Positions 8,824 to 17,836 of a stretch of 64,000 bases of DNA are shown piece by piece. Position numbers and translations under genes: made by a program. Positions within the stretch are counted from its first letter, which is position 1; every line of letters starts with the position of its first letter. The stretch comes from Plantactinospora sp040120695 (lineage in GTDB: Bacteria > Actinomycetota > Actinomycetes > Mycobacteriales > Micromonosporaceae). The notes under the pieces are model-generated. The model was given only the letters and a program-made list of their open reading frames with translations. It was not told where the DNA came from and made no database searches. The stretch is from NCBI RefSeq assembly GCF_040120695.1, contig NZ_JBEEAC010000012.1, positions 1-64,000 of the forward strand, written 5' to 3'.

Positions 8824-10263
8824 GTGATCGGGGGCTCGGATGGCACGGCGGCGGTTACCCGAACGGTGACGCGGGCGCCGCGCCGGCGCCGTACGCTCAG
8901 CGCGGCGCTGCCGGAGGCGCTCGCCGTACTCGGCAACTCGCTGCGGCTGCTGGTCCGGCACTGGCCGGTGCTGTTCGCGCTCTACTTCGCCGGGGCAGCG
9001 GCCCGAGAGTTGGTCGTGCTCGGCGCGGTGCAGGTGAGCAGGATCAACGGTGTCCTGGGGCTGCTGGTCGCCGTCCTGGGGCCGATCGCCACCCTCACCG
9101 CGCTGGTACTGATGCTGCGCATCCTGCGCCCGTCCCTGCCGTGGCTCTCGGCCGTGCCGACCGAGCCGGCCGCTCCCGTCAGGACCCAGCGGGCAGCTCC
9201 GGTTGGGAGCCAGCCGGCGGAGGACGGGACGGTTCGTCCGCCGCACCGCAGGAGTCTCCTCGACCACCTGGGCAGCGCGCTCGTGCCGTTCCTCGCCGTC
9301 TACGCCTCCTGGGGGTACCTCCAGGAGGACCTCACCGACTACCTCTACCGGGTCTTTGTCGACACCTACCTCGCCGACGCCGCCATCTTCACCGACCCGG
9401 GCAGGGTCGCCGAGAACGCGGATCGCCGGATCCCGCTCGGCCTCACCGGCACGATCATGGCGGTGGTGGCCGTCGCGGTGGTGCTGCGCTGGCTGCTCGG
9501 CAGGTGGCAGGAACGGTCCCGGATGGGCTGGCTCGGCATCCCCGGCGCCTACGTCGAGATCATCTGGATCTCCGTCGTCGCCGCCACGATCGCGCAGGCA
9601 CAGGACCCGCTGCTGCAATGGCTCCGGGAGCGCCGGGTCGTCGTCTGGCTGCTCGACTCCTGGCATGCGCTGGTCGACCAACTCGGACCGCTGTCCGAGC
9701 CGGTCCGCGCCGCCGGGGCGTTCCTGGTCGGTGCGGCCGGGTCGGTGCAGGTGGCCATCGTCGTACCGCTGGCCTGGCTGACGGTCGGTGCCGTCGTCTA
9801 CGGCCATCAGCTCACCCCACCACCGCCGACCGAGACCGACCTGGCGGAACGGGCTGCCCGGCGGTGGCGGGCGCTGCCCCGACCGTTACGCGCGATCGGC
9901 ACGAACCTCGGTGCAGACCTCCGCGAGCGGTTCACGCCGATGGTGCACGGCGTACGGCTGATGGTTCGGGCCGGTCTGGCTCCGATGCTCCTCTTCTGCC
10001 TGGCGTTCCTGCTGGCCCAGACCGCCCGGGAGTGGCTCTGGGAGGCGGAGCGGTTGATCATCGGCGGGCAGGACCTCCAGTCGGTGTGGATCCCGCTCTC
10101 CGGGCAACTGGGCCTGCTCAACGACGCGGTCGGCACGGTGCTGCTGGCCTGTCTGCTGGGTGCCGCCGTGGACAGGGTCCTGCGGCTCCAGCCGCCGCCG
10201 GCACGCGCCGCCGAGCCGTCGACCGCCGAGTCGTTGGCGGAGGAGTCGTCGCCGGGGGTGTAG
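8824..10263 (+). CDS. Polytopic membrane protein of unknown function
   Basis: A 479-residue protein with about eight hydrophobic helices, spread across the length (for example LLVRHWPVLFALYFAG near the start and VGTVLLACLLGAAV near the end). Long hydrophilic Pro/Ala-rich linkers separate them. The N-terminus is Arg-rich and cytosolic. I recognise no family. The GTG at 8824 is chosen because a -10 hexamer lies seven bases upstream; a GTG at 8869 is a shorter alternative. It follows the PknG-like operon by 41 bases but appears to have its own promoter, and it converges on the minus-strand operon 22 bases downstream. Confidence 0.8.
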   Translation: MIGGSDGTAAVTRTVTRAPRRRRTLSAALPEALAVLGNSLRLLVRHWPVLFALYFAGAAARELVVLGAVQVSRINGVLGLLVAVLGPIATLTALVLMLRILRPSLPWLSAVPTEPAAPVRTQRAAPVGSQPAEDGTVRPPHRRSLLDHLGSALVPFLAVYASWGYLQEDLTDYLYRVFVDTYLADAAIFTDPGRVAENADRRIPLGLTGTIMAVVAVAVVLRWLLGRWQERSRMGWLGIPGAYVEIIWISVVAATIAQAQDPLLQWLRERRVVVWLLDSWHALVDQLGPLSEPVRAAGAFLVGAAGSVQVAIVVPLAWLTVGAVVYGHQLTPPPPTETDLAERAARRWRALPRPLRAIGTNLGADLRERFTPMVHGVRLMVRAGLAPMLLFCLAFLLAQTAREWLWEAERLIIGGQDLQSVWIPLSGQLGLLNDAVGTVLLACLLGAAVDRVLRLQPPPARAAEPSTAESLAEESSPGV

Positions 10264-10284
10264 GGGGGAGTCGTCGGTCGGGGA

Positions 10285-11109
10285 TCAGCCGAGCGGCAGC
10301 CGGGCGTAGCGCGGTCGTTGGGTCGCCTTGACGATCCACACCGCCGCCGGGACCGCCGAGTCGGGCAGGACGAAGTACGCCTCCGTCTGGAAGGACCGCA
10401 CCGCCGGGTCGTCCGCGACGCACCGGGGAATCGGCAGACCCGCCCCGCGAAGCTCGGCCGGGTTCCAGCTGAACAGCCGACCGTCCCGGTCTTCCAGATA
10501 GGACAGGCACCCGATCAGCGCCTCCGGAGTGGAGGGCTCGAACACCAGCACCGCGCGCCAGACGCGTACGCCCGCCGGCAGCGTGACCCGCCGGCTGCCG
10601 CGCGCCGGCACAGACGGCGCCTCGACCAGCTCCACCAGCCGGATCCGGGCATCGGAGAACCCCACCCATCCGTCGGCACCGACCCCGACCGGTTCGAGGT
10701 ACTCCGCCTGGGAGTACCGCTGGTAGCCGTCCCGCATCCCCGGGCCGAGGGCCAGGACGAGGGCCGGCAGCAGAGCCAGCAGACCCCAGCGGTTACGTCG
10801 CCACCAGCCGAGCTGCCCGGTGCCCGAGCCGCCGGGCTCAGCCGGTGTCGCGGTCATGGGCGTTTCGTCGCCGCCGGAATGCTGGCGCGGGCCGGCCGAG
10901 GCGATGGCCGCGAGGGCGGCTGTCGGTGGCGGGTCGGGGTCGACCACCGGCAGTACCGCCGTGTCGACCTCGGCGTACCGGAGGATCACCGTCGGCGGGC
11001 CGGTCGACGGCGGCGGCGGGGCGAGTGGGTCCCGGTGGGGTGGTGCGGGCGGCGGGGCAGCGAGCGCGTCCGGACCCGGGCCGGGCGGGACCGACGATGG
11101 TCGGGTCAC
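10285..11109 (-). CDS. Membrane-anchored protein, third gene of a minus-strand operon
   Basis: A 274-residue protein. The first 95 residues are a Pro/Ala-rich cytosolic segment, then a single helix (WGLLALLPALVLALGPG) and an extracytoplasmic beta-rich domain of about 160 residues with two Cys that could form a disulfide. No family is recognised. The GTG at 11109 overlaps the stop of the upstream gene as GTGA, so translation is coupled; the longer reading frame to 11163 would overlap that gene by 58 bases and is rejected. Architecture resembles the two genes before it. Confidence 0.78.
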   Translation of the reverse strand: MTRPSSVPPGPGPDALAAPPPAPPHRDPLAPPPPSTGPPTVILRYAEVDTAVLPVVDPDPPPTAALAAIASAGPRQHSGGDETPMTATPAEPGGSGTGQLGWWRRNRWGLLALLPALVLALGPGMRDGYQRYSQAEYLEPVGVGADGWVGFSDARIRLVELVEAPSVPARGSRRVTLPAGVRVWRAVLVFEPSTPEALIGCLSYLEDRDGRLFSWNPAELRGAGLPIPRCVADDPAVRSFQTEAYFVLPDSAVPAAVWIVKATQRPRYARLPLG

Positions 11110-11774
11110 GGTGTCACCGCTGCCGCGCTGGCCAGCGGTACCGGTGCCGGAGCGTTCGCCCACTCGTCGACCCGCGCCCGGTCGACGGCGGGCAGCGGCA
11201 CCTCGGCCAGGTCGTCCATCCGGAGGTCGACCTGCTGCTGGGCGAAGTGTGCGGAAAGCCGGGTCGCCGCGTCCCTGGGCACTTCGAAGGCGAGGTCGCC
11301 CTCGACGGGTATCCCCGGCTGGAGGACCCGGCCGGCGCCGACCAGCGACTGGGTGAACCGGGTGGTGGCCCGGAACTCCCGGCCCCGCTGGTCGCGCAGG
11401 GCCGCGTACCCGATGCTGGTCGCCTTCTCCCGGGTCGTCAGGCGGACCCGCAGGACGATCCAGACCCCCGCCGTGTCGTACGCCTGGCCGCCGCCGGCAA
11501 CCTTGGCGGCGCCTCGGACGCTCAGCACGGCGGCGTCGAACTGCCGGGTCGTCACCGTCTCGCCGAACCTGCCCGCCTGGACGAACGGCCGCTCCCGGGC
11601 CTCGGCGGCGCCGCCGTTGACCGGCCGCCAGTTGGCGATGGCGCCGCCGAGGGCCAGCGCCGCGACGATCAGGGTGCCGGCGCCGGCCCGGAGGCCGATC
11701 CGCTGTACGGGGCCGGGCGGCGCCCGATGACCGACGACGGAATTCGGGTCCGGATCCTCGGCCGGTACGGTCAT
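11106..11774 (-). CDS. Membrane-anchored protein with DUF4352/Ig-like outer domain
   Basis: A 222-residue protein with a short cytosolic tail, one membrane helix (TLIVAALALGGAIANW) and a beta-sandwich-like outer domain. The segment around WIVLRVRLTTREKATS followed by a LRDQRGREF strand resembles the DUF4352/TRF2-like immunoglobulin folds found on actinobacterial surface proteins. The ATG at 11774 overlaps the preceding stop (ATGA), and the gene ends by overlapping the next start (GTGA). Function unknown; the three genes probably make one envelope complex. Confidence 0.8.
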   Translation of the reverse strand: MTVPAEDPDPNSVVGHRAPPGPVQRIGLRAGAGTLIVAALALGGAIANWRPVNGGAAEARERPFVQAGRFGETVTTRQFDAAVLSVRGAAKVAGGGQAYDTAGVWIVLRVRLTTREKATSIGYAALRDQRGREFRATTRFTQSLVGAGRVLQPGIPVEGDLAFEVPRDAATRLSAHFAQQQVDLRMDDLAEVPLPAVDRARVDEWANAPAPVPLASAAAVTP

Positions 11775-12385
11775 CCGGCCCTCCGGTCCTGCACCGGCAC
11801 CTCGACCTCGGCCCGGCGCTCGGGATCGCGCCACTCCCAGCTGTCGCTGATGGTGTCGAGTCGGCGCGTCGTGCCCCAGACCTGCACGGTCACGCTGGTC
11901 GGCACGGGAACGGCGTCGTCCTGCTGCCAGAGGAAGGCGAGCCGTTCGGGCAGGCCGGGGTTGAGATGGCTCGGCCTGCTGCCGTCGCGTACCAGCAGGA
12001 CCTGACTCGCCCGCTCCTCGGTGACCCCGGCGACACCGGTCAGCCGGATGGTGTCCTTGAAGTCGGTACGGCTCTCGTCGGCCGTGTTCTCGACCGTCGC
12101 CAGTACGGTGAACCAGCGCCTGCCGTCGCGGAGGTGGAGCCTCGGTAGCTTTCCGACCAGCCGGCCGCCGGTGACGGTGACGTTCCACGGCCCACCGTCG
12201 ACGACCTCGCCGACCGCGACGGTCGGCGCCTCCGGCCTGGCCACCGTGTCCAGGCCGCCGAACAGGCCCGAGGCGGCGAGCCCGGCCACGCCGGTGCCGA
12301 GGCCCAACCAGCGCAGTGGCACGGCCAACAGTCGGGCAGCCAGTCCCGATCGGCCCGCTCCCGGCCCCCCGCCGTGGTTCGACAC
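11771..12385 (-). CDS. Membrane-anchored protein, first gene of a three-gene operon
   Basis: A 204-residue protein with an N-terminal helix (WLGLGTGVAGLAASGLFGG) and an outer beta-rich domain containing RRWFTVLATVENTADES, the same type of strand pattern as in the next gene. It opens with GTG. A -10-like TATGCT on the minus strand ends eight bases before it, suggesting a leaderless message. The next gene overlaps by four bases. Not assignable to a named family from sequence alone. Confidence 0.8.
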   Translation of the reverse strand: MSNHGGGPGAGRSGLAARLLAVPLRWLGLGTGVAGLAASGLFGGLDTVARPEAPTVAVGEVVDGGPWNVTVTGGRLVGKLPRLHLRDGRRWFTVLATVENTADESRTDFKDTIRLTGVAGVTEERASQVLLVRDGSRPSHLNPGLPERLAFLWQQDDAVPVPTSVTVQVWGTTRRLDTISDSWEWRDPERRAEVEVPVQDRRAG

Positions 12386-12393
12386 GATCCCGC

Positions 12394-12399
12394 AGCATA
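12394..12399 (-). promoter_or_regulatory. -10 hexamer of the minus-strand membrane operon
   Basis: TATGCT on the minus strand, eight bases before the GTG at 12385, with no ribosome binding site between. Confidence 0.5.
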
Positions 12400-12529
12400 G
12401 GCACTCGTCGCTGATCGGGCCAGTGCGGCGCGGTCGGTCCCACGGGGTGGACGCACCGGCGGGGGTCAGCTCGACAGCGCGCGTCCAGGACGGTGCCTCC
12501 CGGCCCGGAGTGGTAAGCCATGACCTTGC

Positions 12530-12559
12530 TTGCGTTCCTTACGAATGTCGTGCCAGCAT
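12530..12559 (+). promoter_or_regulatory. Promoter candidate for the MATE gene
   Basis: TTGCGT at 12530-12535 and CAGCAT at 12554-12559 are separated by 18 bases, and the ATG at 12568 follows after eight more. This supports the shorter, leaderless start. Confidence 0.45.
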
Positions 12560-12567
12560 CGTTCTCG

Positions 12568-13920
12568 ATGAGTCAGCCCACCATCCCGACCGCGGGGGCC
12601 GCCTCCCCGCCGAGGGCGGTCGACGCCTCCGCGCGGAGGATCCTCGGACTCGCCCTGCCGGCCGTGCTGGTGCTGGCCGCCGAGCCGCTCTACGTGCTGG
12701 TCGACACCGCCGTGCTCGGGCACCTCGGCGCGGTGCCGCTGGCGGCGCTCGCCGTCGGTGGCCCGGTGATGACCCTGGTCGTCTGGATCGGCACCGTCAC
12801 CGCGTACGGCACCACCGGGCGGGCGGCCCGCCGGTTCGGGTACGGCGACCGGGCCGCCGCCGTCGCCGAGGGCGTCCAGTCGTCCTGGCTCGCCCTCGGC
12901 GCCGGCCTGCTGCTGACGGTCGCCATGCAGTTCGCGGCGGGTCCGCTGGCGCGTACCGTCGCCGGAACCGGATCCCCCGAGGTGGCCGACGGCGCGGCAC
13001 ACTGGCTGCGGATCGCGGCGATCGGCGCCCCCGGTCTGCTGCTCGCGGCGGCCGGCAACGGCTGGATGCGCGGCGTGCAGGACACCCGACGGCCGCTCTG
13101 GTTCGTGCTCGGGCCGAACCTGCTCTCCGCGCTGCTCTGCCCGCTGCTGGTCTATCCGGCCGGCCTCGGCCTGGCCGGCTCGGCGATCGCGAACGCGGTG
13201 GCGCAGACCCTCTCCGGGCTGCTCTTCGCGGCCGCCCTGGTCGCCGAGCGGGTGCCGCTGGCGCCCCGGCCCCGGGTGATCGGCCGGCAGCTCGTGCTCA
13301 GCCGGGACCTGCTGATCCGGGGCGCCGCCTTCCAGGCCAGCTTCCTCTCCGCGACCACCGTGGCGGCCCGGTTCGGGGTGGCGGCCGTCGGCGCGCACCA
13401 GATCGCCCTGCAACTCTGGTTCTTCACCGCGCTGCTGCTCGACGCGCTGGCCATCGCCGCCCAGGCGCTGGTCGGGGCGGCGCTCGGCGGCGGCGACAGG
13501 GCGAGCGCCCGGCTGCTGGGCCGGCGGATCGCGATCTACGGCGGCCTCTGCGGCGTCGCCTTCGCGATCGTCATCGGGGCCGGTGCCGGGGTGGTGCCAA
13601 GCTGGTTCAGCGACAATCCACAGGTACGCGAGCAGGCGATGGTCGCCTGGCCGTGGTTCGTCGCGATGCAGCCGCTTGCCGGCGTCGTCTTCGCGCTCGA
13701 CGGGGTGTTGATCGGCGCCGGTGACATCCGCTTCCTGCGCAACCTGACCGTGCTCAGTGGCTTCGGCGTCTTCCTGCCGGCGATCTGGCTCGCCTACGCC
13801 CTGGATCTCGGTCTCGGCGGCATCTGGGCCGGGCTCACCCTGTTCATCGTGGCCCGGCTGGTCGGACTGCTGCTCCGGATGCGCTCCGGCCGCTGGGCCG
13901 TACTCGGCGCCACCCGGTGA
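12568..13920 (+). CDS. dinF: MATE family efflux transporter, DinF-like
   Basis: A 450-residue protein with about twelve membrane helices and the two-fold repeat of MATE drug/sodium antiporters (ILGLALPAVLVLAAEPLYV in the first half, ASFLSATTVAARFGVAAVGA in the second). Length and features fit the DinF branch (about 440 residues), which in mycobacteria lies near rbfA and nrnA. The start is uncertain: ATG at 12568 has a promoter-like pair upstream with leaderless spacing, whereas ATG at 12520 has a GGAG eight bases before it but would add a non-conserved 16-residue leader. It exports cationic or polar compounds; substrate unknown. Confidence 0.88.
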   Translation: MSQPTIPTAGAASPPRAVDASARRILGLALPAVLVLAAEPLYVLVDTAVLGHLGAVPLAALAVGGPVMTLVVWIGTVTAYGTTGRAARRFGYGDRAAAVAEGVQSSWLALGAGLLLTVAMQFAAGPLARTVAGTGSPEVADGAAHWLRIAAIGAPGLLLAAAGNGWMRGVQDTRRPLWFVLGPNLLSALLCPLLVYPAGLGLAGSAIANAVAQTLSGLLFAAALVAERVPLAPRPRVIGRQLVLSRDLLIRGAAFQASFLSATTVAARFGVAAVGAHQIALQLWFFTALLLDALAIAAQALVGAALGGGDRASARLLGRRIAIYGGLCGVAFAIVIGAGAGVVPSWFSDNPQVREQAMVAWPWFVAMQPLAGVVFALDGVLIGAGDIRFLRNLTVLSGFGVFLPAIWLAYALDLGLGGIWAGLTLFIVARLVGLLLRMRSGRWAVLGATR

Positions 13921-14300
13921 GTACGGCCGTCGGCGGCTCCTACCGAAACATGCCCACTGATACCGGAACATGCCACTGACCGAGAACTGTGATAGGTGAC
14001 AGGTGCAGGTAGCCTGCCAGACGCCCACCCGTACCACGTCTGGGCCAACGTCGAGTTCGGAGGCACGGATGGGTCGGTCCCTGGCGAACCGTAAGGCGAA
14101 GCGGCCCGAGGAGCGGTGGGGACCGATCGACTGCGGGTAGTCGCGCACCTGTGGTGCCGGCGCGCGTCGCCGCCCGCTGTCCGCTGTCCGCCGTGCGGCG
14201 CCGACGGCTCGCGCGCTGTCTCAAAGCCGTCTGAAATCCGTTTGGCAGGCTCGCCGGTGAGTGGCGCTCCCGCGCCACCCGGACGAAAGGGTACGAGCTG
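13921..14300 (+). other. Gene-poor 380-base stretch
   Basis: No convincing gene. It holds the direct repeat at 13941-13979 and a 23-codon open frame from ATG 14069 behind a GGAGG, which is too short to trust. GC is somewhat lower than in neighbouring genes. Confidence 0.5.
13941..13979. repeat. Imperfect 20-base direct repeat, possible IS end
   Basis: TACCGAAACATGCCCACTGA is followed directly by TACCGGAACATGCCACTGA, one mismatch and one deletion apart. Tandem terminal repeats of this kind occur at ends of some insertion sequences, but no transposase remains nearby. Confidence 0.5.
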
Positions 14301-14744
14301 GTGATGAAACGCTCCCGTACAGTCCTGCGGATCGCCGCCACAGCGGTGGCGACGATGATGATCGCCCTTGTCGGAGGCGCGGCGGCCTCGGCAGCGCCTG
14401 CTCCGACCACCACCGGCACCCCACCGAGTTGGACGCTCGTCGACGTGGGGCAGCGGCTCTGTGCCACCCCCGACGACCCACGTACGCTGTATTTCTTCGT
14501 GGTCCTCGACGGGACGTGGTCGGTGCCGATCACCGCCAGCTACACCGGTATGCCCGCCGGCACCGAGGTTTACAGCCCGCTGGTCGCCCAGCCCGGCTCC
14601 GGAGACGGCCACCGCGTGCAGATCTGGGCCGCCTTCCGGCTGAACGGCGCACCGCTCGGCCGGTACGTCCCGAAACTGTGGGCTGCGGACGGTGTCGTCA
14701 CGCAGAGTGTCCCGGTTGTTCTCGACATCCGGTCGTGGTGTTGA
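14301..14744 (+). CDS. Small secreted protein, DUF5980-like
   Basis: A 147-residue exported protein. A Sec signal peptide with Lys/Arg start and hydrophobic core (TAVATMMIALVGGAAASA) ends near residue 31 at an Ala-x-Ala site. The mature domain is about 115 residues, beta-rich, with two Cys (one at the C-terminus) that may pair. The size and segments such as SWTLVDVGQRLC recall the DUF5980 family of secreted actinobacterial proteins; that assignment is from memory and moderate. GTG 14301 is chosen because GAAAGGG lies nine bases upstream; ATG is the next codon. Confidence 0.72.
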   Translation: MMKRSRTVLRIAATAVATMMIALVGGAAASAAPAPTTTGTPPSWTLVDVGQRLCATPDDPRTLYFFVVLDGTWSVPITASYTGMPAGTEVYSPLVAQPGSGDGHRVQIWAAFRLNGAPLGRYVPKLWAADGVVTQSVPVVLDIRSWC

Positions 14745-14818
14745 GGACGTTTCGGGCCTGAGCTGACAGTCGTGTCGGGCGTCCGGGTGTGGCCATGCGG
14801 TACGCCCGACACGGGCGG

Positions 14819-15832
14819 TCAGTCGGGGTCGGGCATCAGGCCCTGGGCGCGGAGGTCGGCGACGTGTCGGGCCGGTGGTGGTTGGGAGTCGTGGTCGGAG
14901 GGGCGCGGCCCTTCCGGTCCGTCGGGGCCGACCCGGACGAAGGTTTCGATCCGGGTGACCCGGCACCGCACGCCGTTGATCTCGAAGTCGTCGGTACGCG
15001 GCGGCTGGTGTGCCGCGCGGGCGCGCTCGCACGCCGCCATGAACTCCTCGATCCCGGTGCTCTCGTCCATCCGGGGTCGCACGATGGAGAAAGAGCAGGC
15101 GTCCCGGGCGGCCTGTGGGGTCGGGTAGGCGTCGAACGACTTGGGTCGCCAACTGCCGTCGACGTACCCGCCGATGGTGAAACCGACCGGGAGCAGCACC
15201 ACGTTGGGGTGGGTGTCCATGGCCCGGTAGGAGTCGGCGCGGACCTCCTCGGGGACGGTTTCCGCGCGATGGAAGGCGGAGGTCATCTCCATCCGGACGA
15301 TGCCGTCGGTGAGTCCGGTGCCGGCGGTCGGGTCGATGACGAACCCGTCCACCTGGGACGGAGCTTTCTCCGCTTCGCCGGGCGGGTACGGGTCGGGGTC
15401 GGTGGGTCGGGGTGGCTCGGGCCCGTCCGGCCCCATCCGGATGAACGGTTGGGCGCGGATTATCCGGTATCGGCGGCCGTTGACGGTGAGGTCGTTGACG
15501 GGTTCCCAGTCGAGCAGTTCGTACGCGGTCTCGCACTCGGCCCGCTCGGTCGCGTGCTCGGGGGTGTCCGGTGTTTCACTGTGCCGCTTGCGGAGGTGGT
15601 GGGCGAGGCTGTCCCGGGCGTACTGTGGCTCTTCGGCGTCGAGCCGGATGATCCGCCACCGGCCGGCATCCAGTTCTTCGGCGAGGCCGAAGATCGGGGC
15701 ACCCCACATGGTCTTGGGGTAGGCGAGCGAGCGACGCCGGGCGTCGTCCTCCGAGATCATCGAGACGGGATCGTCCCGCTGCTCGATCTTGATCAGCAGA
15801 TGATCAGGCACCTGCATACCGTCATAGGTCAT
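14819..15832 (-). CDS. DUF5954 family protein
   Basis: A 337-residue cytoplasmic protein without membrane helices. It has an internal duplication: RRYRIIRAQPFIRMGPDGPE near residue 120 and VRCRVTRIETFVRVGPDGPE near residue 300 share the pattern R(x)R(x)FxRxGPDGPExPRPxD. This motif is typical of DUF5954 proteins, common and unexplained in Streptomyces and relatives. The ATG at 15832 opens MTYDGMQVPDHLL; no strong ribosome binding site is visible. It stands alone, convergent with the secreted protein at 14301. Function unknown. Confidence 0.78.
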   Translation of the reverse strand: MTYDGMQVPDHLLIKIEQRDDPVSMISEDDARRRSLAYPKTMWGAPIFGLAEELDAGRWRIIRLDAEEPQYARDSLAHHLRKRHSETPDTPEHATERAECETAYELLDWEPVNDLTVNGRRYRIIRAQPFIRMGPDGPEPPRPTDPDPYPPGEAEKAPSQVDGFVIDPTAGTGLTDGIVRMEMTSAFHRAETVPEEVRADSYRAMDTHPNVVLLPVGFTIGGYVDGSWRPKSFDAYPTPQAARDACSFSIVRPRMDESTGIEEFMAACERARAAHQPPRTDDFEINGVRCRVTRIETFVRVGPDGPEGPRPSDHDSQPPPARHVADLRAQGLMPDPD

Positions 15833-16084
15833 GTACGCATTGTGTTCCCTCGGTCACCGAGACGCAGCCCCGCCACCACCACAGTTCGTCCACGAATCTC
15901 AGCGTCTTCCCCACAACGCCCCACAAAAGCTTGACAAAGCCGGGATGGCTGCGGCCGGGCATCGGTCGGGGCGCGTCGTACGGGTGACCGTCGCGAGGTG
16001 CGCGTGACATCATGACGGTGCGAGAAATCGATCTCCGTCGGTGCCTCCAGGCGGTCGACGGGTCCGGGTACGGGGGGAGCGTCC

Positions 16085-17263
16085 GTGAGAAGTCTCAGGC
16101 ATCTGTTCGCGGTGATGGTGCTCGGGCTGTCGACGGTGGTGGTGTGCACGTCGCCCGCCGCTGCCGAGGACGTCCAGGCCAGCTCTGCCCAGGGCGTCCA
16201 GACCATCTATCTGAACGCGGCCGGCGACGACGCCCGGGACGGCGCGACGCCCGCCACCGCGGTCCGCAGCCTGGCGCGGGTGCAGCAGCTCGTCGCCGCC
16301 GGTCCGCTCGACATGGACGTCGAGGTGCGCATCCACGCCGGCACGTACGTGGCCCAGGGCATCGTCTGGCAGACCTACCGTCCGGGCCACACAATTTCGT
16401 TCATGCCGGACGACTACGAGTACGGCGAGGGCATCGGGGGCATCGCGGCGCGGCCGGTGTTCCAGAACCGACGAGCCAGCGGATCGGGCCGGTACATCAC
16501 CGGACCGTGGTTCTATGCCTGTCCCGGCAACCCCGGCCAGCCACTCGCGGAGGGCGGGACGTCCGGGTTGCGGTTCTACTACCTGCAGGTGGAGTACTAC
16601 GCCAGCTCGGCCATGTCGCTGGACGGCTCGGCGGGGTCGTGCGGCGGCGGCTACCAGCGCTCGTCGGCGCCGGGCCTGCCCTCGGCGCGCGGACTTGACG
16701 GAAACACCGTCTTCGGGATGCTCCTCACGAAGATCGGCAACGCCTACACCGGCGGCTCGTGCGACAACCCCGACTTCCTGCGGTGCGGCTACGGCGGAAT
16801 CGTGCTCACCGAGTCATCCGACAACCGCATCGAAAACAACCACTTCGTGGACCTGCGGAACTCCGAGAACAGCTATATCCACGCCATCTACGTGACCCAC
16901 AAGAGTTCCCGCAACCGGTTCGTGGGCAACCGGGTGACCGGGGTGAGCAGCGAGCCGATCAAGGTGCGCGACGGCAGCAACTTCAACACGTTCGAGCAGA
17001 ACGTCTTCGGCGCCAACGGGTTCCTCCGCTCCTCGCCGTCGATGGTCCACTACCGGGAGGAGGTGAACGAGGCCTCTGACGAGTGCGCGTCGTACCACGT
17101 CCGGTTCGCCAACAACGACCTCGGCACCTATCTCGTCGGCAGCACCGCCAACCTGCCGGCGTGGCTGATCACCCCGGCCGGCGCGACGTACAAGGGTGCC
17201 GCGGTGTGCCCGGCCCTGCCGGCGGGTGAGGTGCGGCTGATCACGGCGAACAACACCTACTGA
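16085..17263 (+). CDS. Secreted right-handed beta-helix protein, pectate-lyase-like fold
   Basis: A 392-residue exported protein. A signal peptide (HLFAVMVLGLSTVVVCTSPAAA) ends near residue 27. The mature protein begins with IYLNAAGDDARDGATPATA, the usual opening of secreted parallel beta-helix proteins, and has the repeating Asn-rich turns of that fold (DNRIENNHFVDLRN, SRNRFVGNRVTGV, NFNTFEQNVFG). Several Cys pairs suggest disulfides. Such proteins bind or cleave polysaccharides, but I cannot identify a catalytic pair. The GTG start follows a purine-rich GGGGGGAG. It is monocistronic. Confidence 0.82.
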   Translation: MRSLRHLFAVMVLGLSTVVVCTSPAAAEDVQASSAQGVQTIYLNAAGDDARDGATPATAVRSLARVQQLVAAGPLDMDVEVRIHAGTYVAQGIVWQTYRPGHTISFMPDDYEYGEGIGGIAARPVFQNRRASGSGRYITGPWFYACPGNPGQPLAEGGTSGLRFYYLQVEYYASSAMSLDGSAGSCGGGYQRSSAPGLPSARGLDGNTVFGMLLTKIGNAYTGGSCDNPDFLRCGYGGIVLTESSDNRIENNHFVDLRNSENSYIHAIYVTHKSSRNRFVGNRVTGVSSEPIKVRDGSNFNTFEQNVFGANGFLRSSPSMVHYREEVNEASDECASYHVRFANNDLGTYLVGSTANLPAWLITPAGATYKGAAVCPALPAGEVRLITANNTY

Positions 17264-17584
17264 CTGGTGCTGCGGTGGTGGTCTGTCGGGCGTCGGCCGG
17301 CACCGTGTCCGTCCGGGCCGTGGCACGCCGCCGTCGCCTCGATCGGGTTTCTCCCGCCGGGGAACGGGGAACCGCGTTGGTCGGGATCGCAACGGCCGGA
17401 GTGTAAGCGGCGGTGGTTCCTTATCAGCCACTGGAGAACGCTACGCCACACCGCCGTCAGCCCGCGCCGGATCGGCGACATCGTCGCCGCCGCCCTGCAC
17501 CTGACCCATTTCAGATACAAATACCTATCCCAAAGTCACTGAGATCAGCTCACTGAACTATCCGAACTCGGCTCTGACCGCTCT

Positions 17585-17606
17585 GTCCTCGGCTTGCGGC
17601 GAGGAC
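17585..17606. terminator. Hairpin, possible terminator
   Basis: GTCCTC and GAGGAC flank a ten-base loop. It could end transcription of the minus-strand toxin gene, but it lies 230 bases beyond its stop and has no T tract. Confidence 0.3.
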
Positions 17607-17717
17607 TGTCGGATGCGTAGCAGCGATGTGAGGTACGAAAGCGGCTTGACCTGCGGCTTAAGGCTCGCTCACGTCCATGCGTCCGACGACGCACTACTGA
17701 TCGACCGGCGAGAACCG

Positions 17718-17757
17718 TCCGGGGGTACCAGCCGACCTCCGGGGGTACCAGCCGACC
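17718..17757. repeat. Perfect 20-base tandem duplication
   Basis: TCCGGGGGTACCAGCCGACC occurs twice head to tail in non-coding DNA downstream of the toxin gene. Confidence 0.9.
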
Positions 17758-17836
17758 CGTGCGATCGGAAGTCGGTCGCGGGCGGCGGTGCCGCAACCGG
17801 TTTCCGATCATGTCGATGAGAGTGCAGGTGCTCTTG

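Larger units (their letters stand above)
17264..17836. other. 573-base stretch without a gene
   Basis: No coding frame stands out, and GC drops in 17400-17680. It holds a possible hairpin at 17585-17606 and a perfect 20-base tandem duplication at 17718-17757. It marks the left edge of the lower-GC toxin-antitoxin segment. Confidence 0.6.

Noticed and set aside
14069..14140. 23-codon frame behind GGAGG
   Set aside because: Too short and unrecognisable to call a gene.
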